DNA of 64,000 nt from Tamarix chinensis (Eukaryota > Streptophyta > Magnoliopsida > Caryophyllales > Tamaricaceae): NCBI GenBank assembly GCA_030549775.1, contig CM060172.1:2168123-2232122 (forward strand), given 5' to 3'. Of this stretch, positions 1 through 12,442 are shown piece by piece. Under the pieces are notes generated by a model. The model ran no database searches. It was not told the DNA's origin and saw nothing but the letters and a program-made list of their open reading frames with translations. The position numbers were made by a program, and so were the translations under genes. Each line of letters starts with the position of its first letter. The first letter of the stretch is position 1.

Positions 1-17
1 GCATATGGGAAACAAAT

Positions 18-3000
18 TGTAACACCTCCAAATTTTGAATAAGAACATTTCGTTTTCAAGACAATGTGGAAGTGTATTAAAAACAAAACCGGGGATGTTA
101 CCGCTACATCAATTATGAGAGATGCGCGATCATCACCTAAACTATGCTTAATGCAATGCAAAACAAGGACATGAACAAAAGAATGCATGCTCTACTAGTA
201 CAACAGTAATGGTACCAATGTTGAGAATAATATAGATAAGAACGAGAGTTATAAAATCCAAATATAAGGACCAAATAAAAGAGTTTAAATAACCTGACAG
301 CACCAAAAACATCTCAATACAGTGGATAAAAAATCATCTAAGCCAATTAGTTTAATTCTCAATCAAACGGAAGTGTAACTCTCAATTTCCAAGCAATGGC
401 TAGCTACTGACCCATGATATCATCCTCAATATACTCAATCCGGAAATTATAACCATATAAATTATCTTTTGCTCACTGGAAAAGAAGTTGGATCATCACA
501 GTGACCACACAAATGGAGTATCGGTACAATAAAATACTGGCAAAACAAACTATTTAAAACATAGTAAAGGCTCATGCTACACATTGAAATCACATAGTAG
601 CATAGTAATAAGCATACTTAAACAATATAACATCCAAGCTCATGGTTGTAGCATAACAAGACATGCTTGTATAAAAATTATGGAAGAATAATAATTTAGA
701 TCACGCATTAGATTCACATAACATAACCTATATTATAATTCTTCATTTAGTGATCGCATACTTTTCTGTTATTTGATAATCAGTTCAACCACACTTATTT
801 CTCCAACATGAACTAAAGTCGTAGTAGCATACACATACCATAGGATACTATACCCACCATATGAGGTCAGGATATATTAAAAGAGCTTTTCTTCAGGAAT
901 ACTACACCCACCACACATTGAGTACACTTGTCGCGAGGGCTTATACAGTTGGGATACCACACCTACCATCCAAGGTCAAAATACATTAAGGGGGCTTGTA
1001 CAAGGATACCTCACTCACCACACCTTGAATGCATCTGCTGTGAGGGCTACATAAGTTAGGACACCACACCTGCCTAAGCAATGGATAGTACGAAGTACCA
1101 GGGGGCTTGTACTGGGATACCTCACCCATTCGAGATGGACATTGATGCCATACCGGCCTTCTAGTATTATTCTACCCTCAAAGATATGTGCATACCCCCT
1201 ACCGACTATAAAATGGTAGAGAAGGAAATATAAACTAAGTGAAAAGATAAAAGTATAGGCAATCCAACCCTTAATTTCTAGTTAGCTACTTCGAGAGTTA
1301 GAGAAAAATGCTTGAACGAAATCTTAATTCCATTATTAAGCGATATCATAAATCACAATCAATTCTATTATTAAGTGATATCACAAATCACAATTAATTC
1401 TATTAATAACCAATTGGGTATTTCTAAGTGGTAACACCAAACACAACACAAGACATATAAGCCACCAATTGGGTGTTTAAAGGTGATACGAAACTTAACT
1501 ACATAAGGCACCACAATAGTCATTTTGATCCTTTCTAAATTCAGGTTAAGTATAGTTAAAATCATGATTAAAATGTTGTAATTACATAAAAAAGGTTAAG
1601 ATAGAAGTCCCAAAGAAAAATTATCAAATAACAAGTAAACATGGCAAACTCAGACAGACAAGTCGGTCGGTTGCTAGGACCAATCGACCGGTTTGTTCAC
1701 ATTAGACCTGAGACCAAATGAATACACACGAAACCAGTCGACTGGTTGGTCTAACTGATTGACTATTCATAGAAATCAGTCGATGGGTTTTGTCAAACTG
1801 GTTGATGTGTTTTGCTAAACTAGTGAATGTGTTTAAGTAGAGGCCAAACCACTCTAGTTACAAAACAACTAGTCATGGATTAGGTAAGCCGATTGACTGT
1901 TCATGGAGAACAGTTGATTGGTTCATTAAACCAATCAATTGTTCAAGTAACCAACTTATTGTGACTACCAACCAAAGTGATTGTTCACATAACCAATTGA
2001 TCAACGACCGGTTGATTGGTTTAGGCGAAACAATGCCCAAGCGCACGAAGTACACATAACTAAAATCATCAATCTTTTCCAAATTATTCCTATCATACTC
2101 TTATGCTGTATAACACATAAAAAGACATAATCCACATGTGAAATTACACAAATACATGATAGAATCGGTACTTAACAAGATCATGCTTAAATTTCACCAA
2201 CTTATATATGTTACCCACAATAATTAAAACATGTTCCAAAACCTTAGAAATCAAAATGTTGTGACATGCTAGAATCCAAGAATTCAACACAATACATACC
2301 CATAACAGAAGATGCCAAAATATGAAACCACAATAAGCAACATGTTGGCAATATTAAAGATAAGAATGCCTTACCTCTACGCAAATCTTCTAGCATAAAA
2401 ATACTCCTAACTTTGTGGATTCTACCAAGTTTTCAATTTCCTAAGAGAATCAATAATCAAAGCAATTAAAACTTCTTTTCAAAACTCCATTAAAAATTGA
2501 GAATTAGAAGTAGAAAATATGAATATCCCAACATTTCTTTTAGAATTGAAATCAAAGAGAAACCAAAATCTTCAACAATTCTCAAAACCCTAATCCTTCA
2601 TTGCTTAATAGAAACAAGACAAAATTAATATAAGATCAGGAGAAGAGAGAAGAGGTAAGAATCGTCCAAAGGATGATAAGGTTGTTTTTTCATAGTAGAG
2701 AAGAAGGGAGAGAAAATGCAAAAGGCAAGGGGTGAAAGTGAATCAGGAATAGGGTGTAAAGGGGAGCTGGGTCGACATCCTCAAGGGGTGAGAAAGAAAA
2801 GGTTGACTTGGTTGAGTGTGGACAATCTAGTGTAAGAGAAATGATTGATGAGGTGAGTGAGAGTGTAGTCAGGAGGAAACATGGGAGAGGATTGATAAGT
2901 CAGGTGACAGGGTGTGAGAAGTCAAACACACAGCCATGACTGTTAGAGAGGAGAGAGGAAAATGAGGGGGAGTGAGAGAAGGGGAGGAATTCCTTAAAAG

Positions 3001-3380
3001 TGCTTTTAGAAAATTTTTAGTTCAATAAAAATCATAAAATAATTTAAATAATATAAAAATAATTCCAATGCATCAAAATATGCTTACAAACACAAAAAGA
3101 TTCTAATTAGAGGTTTTCATACATATTGGAAAGAGATTCAAAGCCAAAATAAGAAAAACATTGAAATCGGTGGACAACTAATCTTATCAGGTAATAAAAG
3201 TGTTAGTTTCTGAGTGTACCAGTCGATCGGTTAGGGAAATTAGTCGATTGGTATCGACGAATACGCCTGAAGTTCACATTTTTATTAGAATTTCAAGCAT
3301 TTTTAAAAATCAAAACTAATTTATTTTATATGAACATAATTTTTAGTACATTTTGAAGGAATTTGGGATGGGATATTATA
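18..3380 (-). mobile_element. Gypsy-type solo LTR (family 1) with 5-bp target duplication
   Basis: The element runs from TGTAACACC at 18 to GATATTATA at 3380 and is flanked by the direct repeat CAAAT (13-17 and 3381-3385). No gag or pol sequence is inside. TGTAACACC and a decayed TGTTACA end are typical of long chromovirus-type gypsy LTRs. The GA-rich tract near 2640-3000 and the ends suggest the LTR is on the minus strand. Removing the element restores GGGAAACAAATTGGGT, which exists unbroken at 35735-35750, so the empty site is visible in a related repeat. Other family 1 pieces lie at 28690, 38715, 55635 and 59550. Confidence 0.75.
1660..2030. repeat. Cluster of degenerate GTCGACYGGTT motifs
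   Basis: Short words related to ATCGACCGGTT and CAGTCGACTGGTT recur every 20-40 bases, many of them near-palindromic around TCGA. Equivalent clusters occur in the other family 1 copies (29110-29410, 56220-56440, 61320-61670) and at 49650-49790. It is a diverged tandem region internal to the LTR. Confidence 0.6.
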
Positions 3381-3385
3381 CAAAT

Positions 3386-4508
3386 TGGGTACTGTAGATT
3401 AAGATGGTTTAGGATTTTTTTCATTGAAATGAAAAAACAAAGAATGGAGATGAGAAAAAGAAGATAAGTTGATCTTTAGGTACCTTCCATGATCAAACAC
3501 TCACACCACCTAAGGTTTAAACTCTTAGGATAAAGTATGTAAGATTTTGAAGGATAAAACTCTAACTCTTTACTTGAGTAAGAGATTGGTGTCTCTCAGC
3601 CAAAGGGAAGCTATATGCATCTCTAAATCAGATCCCTGATTAAAGTGCATGAGCTTAACCCTTTATAGAAAAGTGTTAAGTCTCATTTAGTTACAATCCA
3701 ACTTAAACAAAAAGGACAAGGACTAGTTTACTAGTAGTTACCTATTAGGACTTAACTAAGCTAGTTTGCTTCTAATCAAATCTCAAATCAGGTATGATGG
3801 CTTTTATGGCCAATGGACCAAGACAGCCCTCCCATACTCTGCACCTGATTCGATTAATCCCATAAGTTAAATAGGGCTATTGTACAAGCTAAAAACATCA
3901 TCAAAAGCAAAAAGTAAAAAGTACTTTTCAGTGTGCAGGCCTAAAGTACAATCATGGCCTGTTTTGGTTCATCGTTCTGCCATAATCAGCTGCTGCTTGT
4001 ACTAGCTACTGCAGCATTTTTGGCCTTAAATTTCTGTGCACAAACATACCCCAAAAGCTGTTCATAAATGCTGCCACACTTATCCAAAAATGCAGGCTGC
4101 TGCTGTCCTTATTGCCGCCTTGTTTTCTGCACCAAACAACTCCCAAAAATGAGAAAAAGTACTGCTGTGGATCTGCAAATTCTTCTTCTGATTGTTGTCC
4201 TTTTTGCGGTAAAAGAAAGTCCTTGAAGTCCTCAAAATTCTGCCATAAATCCATTTTGATTGCTGCTGATGTTTTCGTTCATTTCGTCCCCCCAAAGTTG
4301 GCACACAATTGCTGAAAAGTGCCTGCTTCTTGTATTGATTGTATGCCTAAGGACCCTTCTTGATTTATGGATGCTGAATTCTTTCTAATAGGGCCTTCCT
4401 TGAATGAATTAGATAATGGATAAGGGCTCTTGATTTGTGTTTAGGACAAAAATCAATTCATCATAATTTTGGATAGCAAAAATTAAAAAGGTGGATGCTC
4501 TCGCATCA
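3386..4508 (-). mobile_element. LTR-like repeat, family 2, copy A
   Basis: On the minus strand the repeat begins TGATGCGAGAGCATCCACC at 4508 and continues left to the family 1 insertion, then beyond the window edge at 1-17. It matches 35.7-37.3 kb in the same orientation and 7.9-8.8 kb inverted, including the block around 3600-3800 with TAGTTACAA..TTAAAC. TG at the end and copies without coding sequence suggest a solo LTR. Copia or gypsy origin cannot be told. Short ORFs at 4006-4315 on both strands are not supported as genes. Confidence 0.55.
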
Positions 4509-4559
4509 GATATTAGTGTAGGTGATGTCTTATGAGTATTTTGAGATGACGATGAGTGT

Positions 4560-4563
4560 GTGA

Positions 4564-4617
<54 letters not shown>
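4560..4617 (+). repeat. Compound (GT)n(GA)n microsatellite
   Basis: About 24 bases of GT/TG dinucleotides run directly into about 33 bases of GA dinucleotides. The minus-strand ORF over it (serine-leucine and threonine-histidine runs) is low-complexity translation. Confidence 0.9.
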
Positions 4618-4621
<4 letters not shown>

Positions 4622-4639
4622 GATGCTAATTTGATTATG

Positions 4640-6470
4640 CAATTACATGACTGAGTTAGCACTGGTCAAGACATTGCCAACACTAATCAAGTTTCAGTCA
4701 AACCAAGTCAAGATTTAGTCAACACAGACAAAGTCAACATTGGGCAAAATAAAGTCAACATAGGTTAATATCCACTTCAAGTTGATATCAGACCAATAGA
4801 TTATGTGGATGCTAAAATGAATGGAAATATGTGACTATGGTAATAAAGACATGACAACCCTTGGAAAGACATATTCAAATTATGATGAACATGTTTACAT
4901 GGAAAATTAGATATCATTTGGGAGCTTATGAAGCCATGATTCCAACGTGCTTTACGAAGTTCCAATCTAAATTTTCTACATAAAGTTATGGCTGCTGTAC
5001 AGTACCCAAGAAATCTTAATGAAATTTTTACCTAAGATATGGATGAACTCAAGATCTATATACATGAAATTGGTGAAGATTGAACCATGCATTTTGTGCA
5101 CTTAGCAGCCATATGTGTGCATGATGATATGGATAATAATTGCACAAAGATAATTATTTTTTGATAATTAATATTAACTTTATTATTAACAATTGAAAGA
5201 TATGGACATCGTTGTCTTTACATCACCATTACTCCAACTACACAAATGCGTCTAATTTCATCAAATCATATGTACAATTTTATTTTGAAAAATTGAATTG
5301 TTCCTACTCTGCCAGATTCCATAGATTACTGTAGTTGCTTCCACTCTGATAATGCCAGCTTTTCTCTGTCTCCTTTTGCCACTTCTGATCAACCATTGAC
5401 AAACCTCACCCCAATTTTCCTACTGATCCATAATATTAGAGAGTAATCATTGATCTTGCTTGAAAACCAAGTTGTGGCCCAAGGGAACATTTGGAATGTT
5501 TCTATTTAACTAATTTATTATTTGATTTAGTTTAAGTTTGTTAGGGTTATCTTTTATTTTCCTTCTAGATGCATACAATAATGTGTACTATCTTTTGTTT
5601 TTACCATGTTATTATTATTAGTATTTTACTCTAGATTAGATATTTCTATACTTTTGACCAAGTGCATTTGTCTGATTTGAAGAGGTGTAATTGAGGAGGT
5701 TGTGAGGCCCATGTAAAGGGGGAAATCATGTACCATGTGGCATATTCTGCCAGATAATCAACACCATTAAAACTTCTCTACGTGATTGCTTTCTTATGAG
5801 TAAATTTTACATAAGTTATTCAAATAACTTTGTTTTAGTGATAATTGTGATTGATTGTGGCAACTTTCTAATTTGTGTTTTGTTTGTGGATTCAAACTAA
5901 ACACATCAATATCCATGACCATAGTTAAACCAGTCACCACCAACGACGATCATCATCATTCATATATTGTCAACCCCACCAACCCCATCATTCAACATCC
6001 ATCCTTCATGTATGAATCTTATTCCTAAAGTCCGTATCGTATATATGCCACCTTTAGTTAGGCTAACATTCTCGAAGAAGATTGCCATTGATTTGATATG
6101 GTACTTTTCTTATCTAGGTAGATTAAGCTAATCTATCTGAGTATCCTTCAGCTTTTTTTAGTTTCATCCAGATTCATCTAAACACATCCATACACATTAG
6201 ATATATTAGTGAAGGTTTGCTGCTCTATAGTTGACAACTAAGAAATTTTACCACAACTTGAGTTCAATTTCTGTAGGGGGTTCTACTTAGAGGGATATAT
6301 AAACCTACGGTTGCTGTTATCACAAAAATTGTAACCATGAGATTTAAATTTATATGGCAAGGATAAAATAGACTATCATTTGTGTATTGAGGTCAATGAT
6401 ATTGAAAGTGATAGGGGTGCTGAGGGTTTGAGTGCTAAGGGACGAAGGATATCAAAGTTGTAGTGTGAGA
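4640..6470. other. No gene recognised; short GTCAACA repeats at the left
   Basis: Between 4660 and 4790 the words AGTCAA and GTCAACA recur about eight times in a degenerate array. The rest is AT-rich sequence with no frame longer than background and no family I recognise. Confidence 0.4.
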
Positions 6471-6625
6471 GTAGGCAATGCAAGGTTTCGTTTGTGGTTG
6501 TGATTTCCCTATATCGAAGCATCGTAGGCGGCATCAACATTATTTTGATAATTAAGTATTGGTTTATATCGGTAAATTTTAGTAAATATCATTGAATATC
6601 GGTCAATATAAGTTCTCATGTCTTG
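6471..6625 (-). mobile_element. Degraded fragment of the hAT-like MITE
   Basis: It shares the ATATCGG blocks and the CAATATTAGTATTTGC-like central region with the intact copies at 14796, 35952 and 44992, but has lost much of its CpG-rich end. No clean target duplication is visible. Confidence 0.45.
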
Positions 6626-7129
6626 AGAGACAAGGGTCAGATTAGAATATTTTTTGGGATTTTGAAATCTTCCTAGTTAAGGTCCTAACAAAGGTCTCTG
6701 CTGCTTGATCTTCACGCCAGTTGTTCTTCTTATCTACCATGATTACTCCCTTAATCCTGGTGCAAATCAATTATTTGCCAGTTGCTTTGTCTTTCCCATG
6801 CTTTCATGCCTTTTGTATTTGAGTGGTATGAGATCATAATCACTGCACTAAGGACTTTGTTAACCATAAAATTTTTTACTCGTTGCTTTCTAGTTCTAGT
6901 CTTCCTGCCTTCCCTCCTTTGAGTATGTAGGAATATTTTAGGAGTGAGTTGTTAGTGTCTTTTTTTTGTTTTTGATTATTTCCTGTTTTCTAGGATCCTC
7001 TGTTACATGAACCATATGTTTTGTCAAATATACATAATCAATTGAATAAAGCTGAAGTGTTCTAATCAGATCTCTCCCATATTAGCTTTTATGGTTATAG
7101 TATCACGTTGAGAGAGATGACAATCATGA

Positions 7130-7760
7130 CTGGGGCCAGTAGAGCATGGTCTAGAGGTGGAGTAGGACATCTTTTATCTACCTCTACATTGCATCCTTTG
7201 ATCATTCCTTATACCTTCAAATTATCACTTTCAAAATGATTAGGCATGATTTTCTTTTGTTCTTTCCCTCTGTCTTCTTGGATGAGTCCATTCCACAACA
7301 TGATGCTGCTGATCCCTTAATCCCATGCATGGGAAGTCCAAAACTTGATGGTAATGTTGTGGCTCCTCCATTCCATGGACAAGAGCGTTGTTATGAAATC
7401 TCTCCTTTATTATTTAGCGAAGTCTACTTGGGATGTTGTCATCTTGGCGTATGTGACCTAGAGTATGCCTTATGGATTTTTCTTACCCTTTGTTGAGGAG
7501 AGTAAGCAGATGAGTGTCTTGTATTTTCCTTTCTATTCTTCAATGGGTGCATTTATGCACACATTTCTCTTATCCCATGAATTACCACCTACTAGATGTA
7601 GACACAAGAAGATCCGGGAAATCCTAGTTTCTCTAAATTCAACTTTTACCCCTTTATCAAGAAACCTTACACGTGGGCAAACACTCATGATTTCTAGCTT
7701 CACCACTACCATTCCCTTGTTATGTTTATGAATTGTTATGTTTACCAAGGGTCATGATTC
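7130..7760 (+). pseudogene. Possible copia gag relic
   Basis: Broken + frames at 7236-7496 and 7465-7731 read like a copia gag region: a TWDVV-like segment follows 7400, then an E.PP.RC..KKIRE.. stretch where gag has its variable-loop KI.EFLAGLN segment. Several frameshifts and stops break it. The assignment rests on weak recalled similarity; an unrelated AT-rich stretch is the alternative. Confidence 0.3.
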
Positions 7761-7869
7761 TTTTTCTTTGTTGAGAATCATTGATCATTCGCATTTTGTG
7801 TGGCACAACTTCCTCTTATTCCTTGTATCCTAAAGGTTTTAGAAGGAAGCTATATCAAGTGTCGTATTA

Positions 7870-7899
7870 TTGTTGGATTCAACAAGTTGAATCCGACAA
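7870..7899. repeat. 14-bp stem, 2-base loop hairpin
   Basis: TTGTTGGATTCAAC and GTTGAATCCGACAA pair at 13 of 14 positions, the odd one being able to form G-T, around an AA loop. It lies about 15 bp left of the start of family 2 copy B. Confidence 0.7.
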
Positions 7900-7913
7900 C
7901 AATCGGGTGAGTT

Positions 7914-8800
7914 TTATGCAGGAACACCTAACCTTCATTTTAATTTTTATCATAAAAAAAATTATAATGTATTGCTTGTTGTCCTAACTACACTTTAAGA
8001 ACCCTTACCCAAGGTCAACCCAAGCATTTGATACTATTTAAGTCATTAATTTTTCTAAGTTTGAAGTGCATAAAAGTTTTCTTACATAGACAGAAGTAAT
8101 GGACTGGTTTATCAAGCCATGAAGAGCCATGCAAGCCTCAATTCAGCCACCTCCTTTTGCCAACCTTTGGTGCCAAATAAAATGTCTCAAACATTGGCTC
8201 ATTTTTAGCCAAAAGGCTCAAAGACAGTAGCAGCAGTAGCCACAACTGACTTGAGGTCCTGCAGCAACAAACAGAAGCTATCAGCACTATTTATTTAGCT
8301 TTTATTTGGGGCACAAAAATATAGGGGGGAAGTCAGTAGGACAGCAAGTAATGGGGAACAGCGATTATGGAATGAGTCTAGAGTATGCAGAGGCAACATG
8401 TGTCAAAATCAGGTCAGCCTTGATTCAGCGGCCAAGATTTATTTCTGCCGTTACAACAACTACTTAGGCCTAGGATTTCTTTTGCGAAGTCAAATGATGT
8501 CCTAGCTAATACCCCTCCCCTCCAACTTGTAAGGAACCTCAAAATCAGATGTAAAGGGCATTAGAGGCTAGTCTGGATATTTATTTTTGGTTATAATTAA
8601 ACCGGATAAGAGAGTCTCCTTAGACAACTAGTCGTTTGATCTTAACCAAATCAGTCATTTTAACTTTTACATTAGTTTGTAATTAAATGAATACCAACAT
8701 AGTCCTATAAGTTTTGGAATCATTTATGAATGAAACATCAGATTTTTTTGCTCATGTTTTCTCTCTTTATCTGAAGTTGTCTTGAGCTTAGGTCGTGGTC
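7914..8800 (+). mobile_element. LTR-like repeat, family 2, copy B
   Basis: The segment is the reverse complement of 36300-37321 over most of its length: the start (TTATGCAGGAACACC), the TTTTAATTTTTATCATAAA block and the AGCAGTAGCC..CAGCAACAAACAGAAGC block all match. The right end near 8790-8870 is uncertain. No coding sequence is present. Confidence 0.6.
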
Positions 8801-8869
8801 GAGTACACAACTCTAGGAGGTGTCTAAAATTATATGAAATTATCCCCTTTTCCCCCCACATTCTCATGT

Positions 8870-10490
8870 TCTGATTTGGTGGTAATTATCCTATTCCACT
8901 ATCCTCCTTAACATGGCCCAATTTGTATTTCATATGAATCACATATATGTGGCATTCCTTTTAAATATCATTATGTTCATACTTTCTGATAAATGTGGCT
9001 GGTCTGCAACTAATTGGAAGCTTGAATAATTTGACAATTACTTGTCTTCTTATTATATTTTTTTTACTAAACATCTTATTATTTGATGTATAAAGTAAAC
9101 TCTTTATAGTTGCCAATAAATCTTCATTATGCTTGTTGAGATGTAATGATATTGATTATGTCGATAATCATTAGTCTATTTCTAGATGGTGCATGTTTTT
9201 TGGAAATGCATGCATTTCTTTGAAGAGTATGAAGCAAGCCAGAATTTAAACCGTGTGAGTTTTGGCCACATTGCCTGTTAGCAAGCTAAAATTCTAATGC
9301 CTATCAGCAATATATTGGCATATCAAATGGCTTTGTGGTTTATTAGGTAAACTTGACTTTCTCCAACCTCAACCCACTCCATGCAGATAATATCATTTTG
9401 GTTGGCTGCTGTTAATTTTGGATTTCTAGCACACAAGCAAGTATACGTAAGCCAAACAACTAATCAAGAGTGAGCAGGAGTGTCAAATCCATATGGAGTT
9501 AACATTTCAAATTTTTGTGAAATCATTTGCTATGATAGATAAACAATTTGGTGTGTAGGTAGATAAACTAAGGCAAATACAATATGTAAAAGATGGTATG
9601 ATAACACATAATAAGAAAAAGAAACTGAACTATGAAAGAAGTCACTTAAGTAAACAAATGGTTGAGCTTTCAAATCCTCGATAGTTGCAGCAAGTAGCAT
9701 TGTAACAGCAATAAGCCTTAATAAACCGGACTGCATAGGTATGTACACTTCTTTGGAAGTTATATGCATGTGATCTAGACCTCCCAAATTAACATATGTC
9801 TATGCCCTCTTAGAGTTCATAACGATGAACAAACAAGTTCCAATTAATTCTAAACTAACATAGTTAATCATGCCATTGCTTCCCTATATGCATGAAATAT
9901 ATCTCTATGCTTCCCTAGTTAGTCATTTTCATGTACTAACATAAGTATCATCCAAGCCTGTTGTTAATCATGCCATTGCTAAGGATCATTATTAGTTTAG
10001 CAACCCACTATTAGTCATCAATTAACAATGAGAACACTTGGATGGAAAGAGACAAATTGCAATTAACTTTTCTTGTAAAAGAGTTGTTACAAACTATGGT
10101 TTCATCTAATAATCCAAATAAAAGACTAGCACATAATTTAAGTAATGATGAAAACATACAATAATAGAAACATAAGAGAATAAGAAATGATTTAACCTAA
10201 TGAGATGGTAATAGAATGCGCCCAGTATGCTTTTAACACCTCCATTTTTCACTCTAAAAATATTTTGTTTTAAAAGGGAAAATGCAGAAGCTAAAATAAG
10301 AATGGGGATGAAACTGCCATATCCAACATTAGGACAGGTATGTGCGTTCACCTAACCTATGTCTGATGTAAGACTAAACCTATCCAATCAAAACTTAAAC
10401 CTCATTTAAACCAATGGAGTGAAATTCCACAAGAAATTATCCAAATTTATATGGGAGGGAATGGTTTCATAGAACTAGTTGCAGCAAACC
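8870..10490. other. Unassigned AT-rich sequence
   Basis: No gene, terminal repeat or coding relic was recognised. A near-exact repeat of TTAATCATGCCATTGCT at about 9867 and 9964 is the only local duplication I noticed. Short minus-strand ORFs at 9530-9787 and 10106-10351 have no recognisable content. Confidence 0.4.
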
Positions 10491-10504
10491 TATGATATAA
10501 ATTT

Positions 10505-10797
10505 AAATTTACTAACATAATAATTATACATTTCACTAATATAATAATTACAAAATAGTAAATGTACATGATCATTATGTTTGTGTTTTCAAAGTCTATG
10601 CATTAAAATTGTGTATTAAAACTAATTATTGACACAATGTTGTGGTTCTTATCTTAGAAAAAAAAACCCTTTAGTGAAATCTTACATAAAATCTGCATCT
10701 TAATTAATTCATCAAAAAACATGTTAATTTGTGGCATAAGGTGTTTGCCAAATGAGGGAGCACACCTTAGCGTTTTCTAGTTGCATGGTGCATCATG
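10505..10797 (+). repeat. Left arm of a long inverted repeat
   Basis: The arm runs from AATTTACTAACATAATAATT to the GGTGCATCAT end and is the reverse complement, at roughly 85-90 percent by eye, of 12069-12442. Together the arms bracket a 1.27-kb core. Confidence 0.75.
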
Positions 10798-12068
10798 AAA
10801 TGATACGCATGAATGTTGATGATTTAATGCATATCTCAGCATAATAAAGTGTTGAATGTGTTTGAATCATGGTTTTTGGGACTAGGCATATTCCTTAGTA
10901 ATGTCTAAGGGTTGAGCATGTCTCTAAGTAATGTTTAGGGCTAAGCATATCCCTAAGTAATGCTCGGGGTTAGACATATCCCAAAGTAATGCTCGGCGGC
11001 TAAGATGTCGATTGGTTGGTTTGGTGTTATCCATAAATGTCCGATTGATTTGGTTTAGCGTTATCTATAAATACCCGATTGGTTTGGTTTGGCATTATCC
11101 ATAAATTTCCAATTGGTTGGTTTGACCATAAATACTCGATTAGTTTGGTTTGGTGTTATCCATAAATGCTCGATTGGTTTATTTGAATCCCTTTATGGTT
11201 CAACATGTTTGTATCTCAAATTGTGTGGTCACGTAATGAGTTGTCAATAATATGAATTATTCCTATATAAAATACACAAGTTACCTTACATTTCCATCAT
11301 ATCATGCTTACATGTTTAAGTATAATGTTACATATATCAAGCATGTTATTATATGTTCATGGCATGAGTTATGATGTAGTTGTGGACAAGCATGTCCATT
11401 ATAATGGTAGCATGTATGATCGAGCGTATTATGCCATGTGAAAATGTTACACACATGCCTAGTTAAGATCATAGTAAGTGTGCTGAAGTATATTAATGCA
11501 TTGGTGCCTATGTTGCATGATCTTATGTATGTACCATAAAACAACATGATAAGTTTCATGTTTATCGTCATTTATGACCATATGCTTTACATGTCATGTG
11601 CCAATGTGGCCCTTTGGGTAGGTGCCGTATTGATATCATATGAGTGTGAAACATGAAAGTAATCCATGTATGCTTCAAGAGCTCTTTTTATAAACTTGAT
11701 ACACCTTAACTACATATACATTTGATCCTTATGTTTCATGTGGCCCTACAAGTTTGGTAGGTGTGATTTACTCAGTATTGGACCCGTACTGATACTACCT
11801 TGATTGTTTGGGTCCTGTGATGTGGGGAGCACACTATTTGAGCAGGTTCAACATTGAATGTCTTATCCTTAGGAGGAATGTTTGCCTTAGATTTTGATAG
11901 TAGGTTATTCGGTGATTTATATAGTGAATAAAGTTGGCCCCACTATTAGGATGCCCCTTTGTTCTTTTCTCAGACTTTATTATATCTCAAATGTATTTAT
12001 TTTGGTTTAAGCCATTAAATTGATTTGTAGTTATTTGGTTTGTAATTTTGTTGGAGATGTATTTGTAG
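10798..12068 (+). other. Core between inverted arms: LTR-like with tandem arrays
   Basis: Two tandem arrays lie at the left: about 35-bp units around GTAATG(C/T)T(C/T)GGGG (10885-11000) and about 36-bp units around CGATTGGTTTGGTTTGG and TATCCATAAAT (11008-11190). Near 11770 is TTTACTCAGTATTGG..GTACTGATAC, also seen in the long gypsy LTRs at 30290, 54640 and 56870. The core therefore looks like gypsy LTR sequence. No coding region is present. Confidence 0.5.
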
Positions 12069-12442
12069 ATGATGCACCATGTGACTAGAAAATCCTAAGG
12101 TGTGCTCCCTCACTTGGCAAACACCTCATGCCACACATTTACATGTTTTTCGATGAGTTAATCAAGATGCAGATTTTATGTATGATTTCACTGAAGGGTT
12201 TTTTTTTCTAAGACAAGAACTGCAACATTGTGTCAATAACTAGTTTTAATACACACTTTTAATGCATAGAGTTGTATGAAGAGTTTTTTTGTAAGACAAA
12301 AACCACAACATTGTGTCAGTAATTAGTTTTAATACATAATTTTAATGCAGATACTTTGAAAACACACAAATAATGATGATGTACATTTACTATTTTGTAA
12401 TTATTATATTAGTGAAATATATAATTATTATGTTAGTAAATT
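12069..12442 (-). repeat. Right arm of the long inverted repeat, with internal duplication
   Basis: The arm pairs with 10505-10797. It is about 80 bp longer because a segment holding CAACATTGTGTCA and TAGTTTTAATACA is duplicated in tandem (about 12183-12262 and 12274-12352). Confidence 0.75.

Noticed and set aside
4409..4642. 77-codon minus ORF with serine-leucine and threonine-histidine runs
   Set aside because: It is translation of a GT/GA microsatellite.
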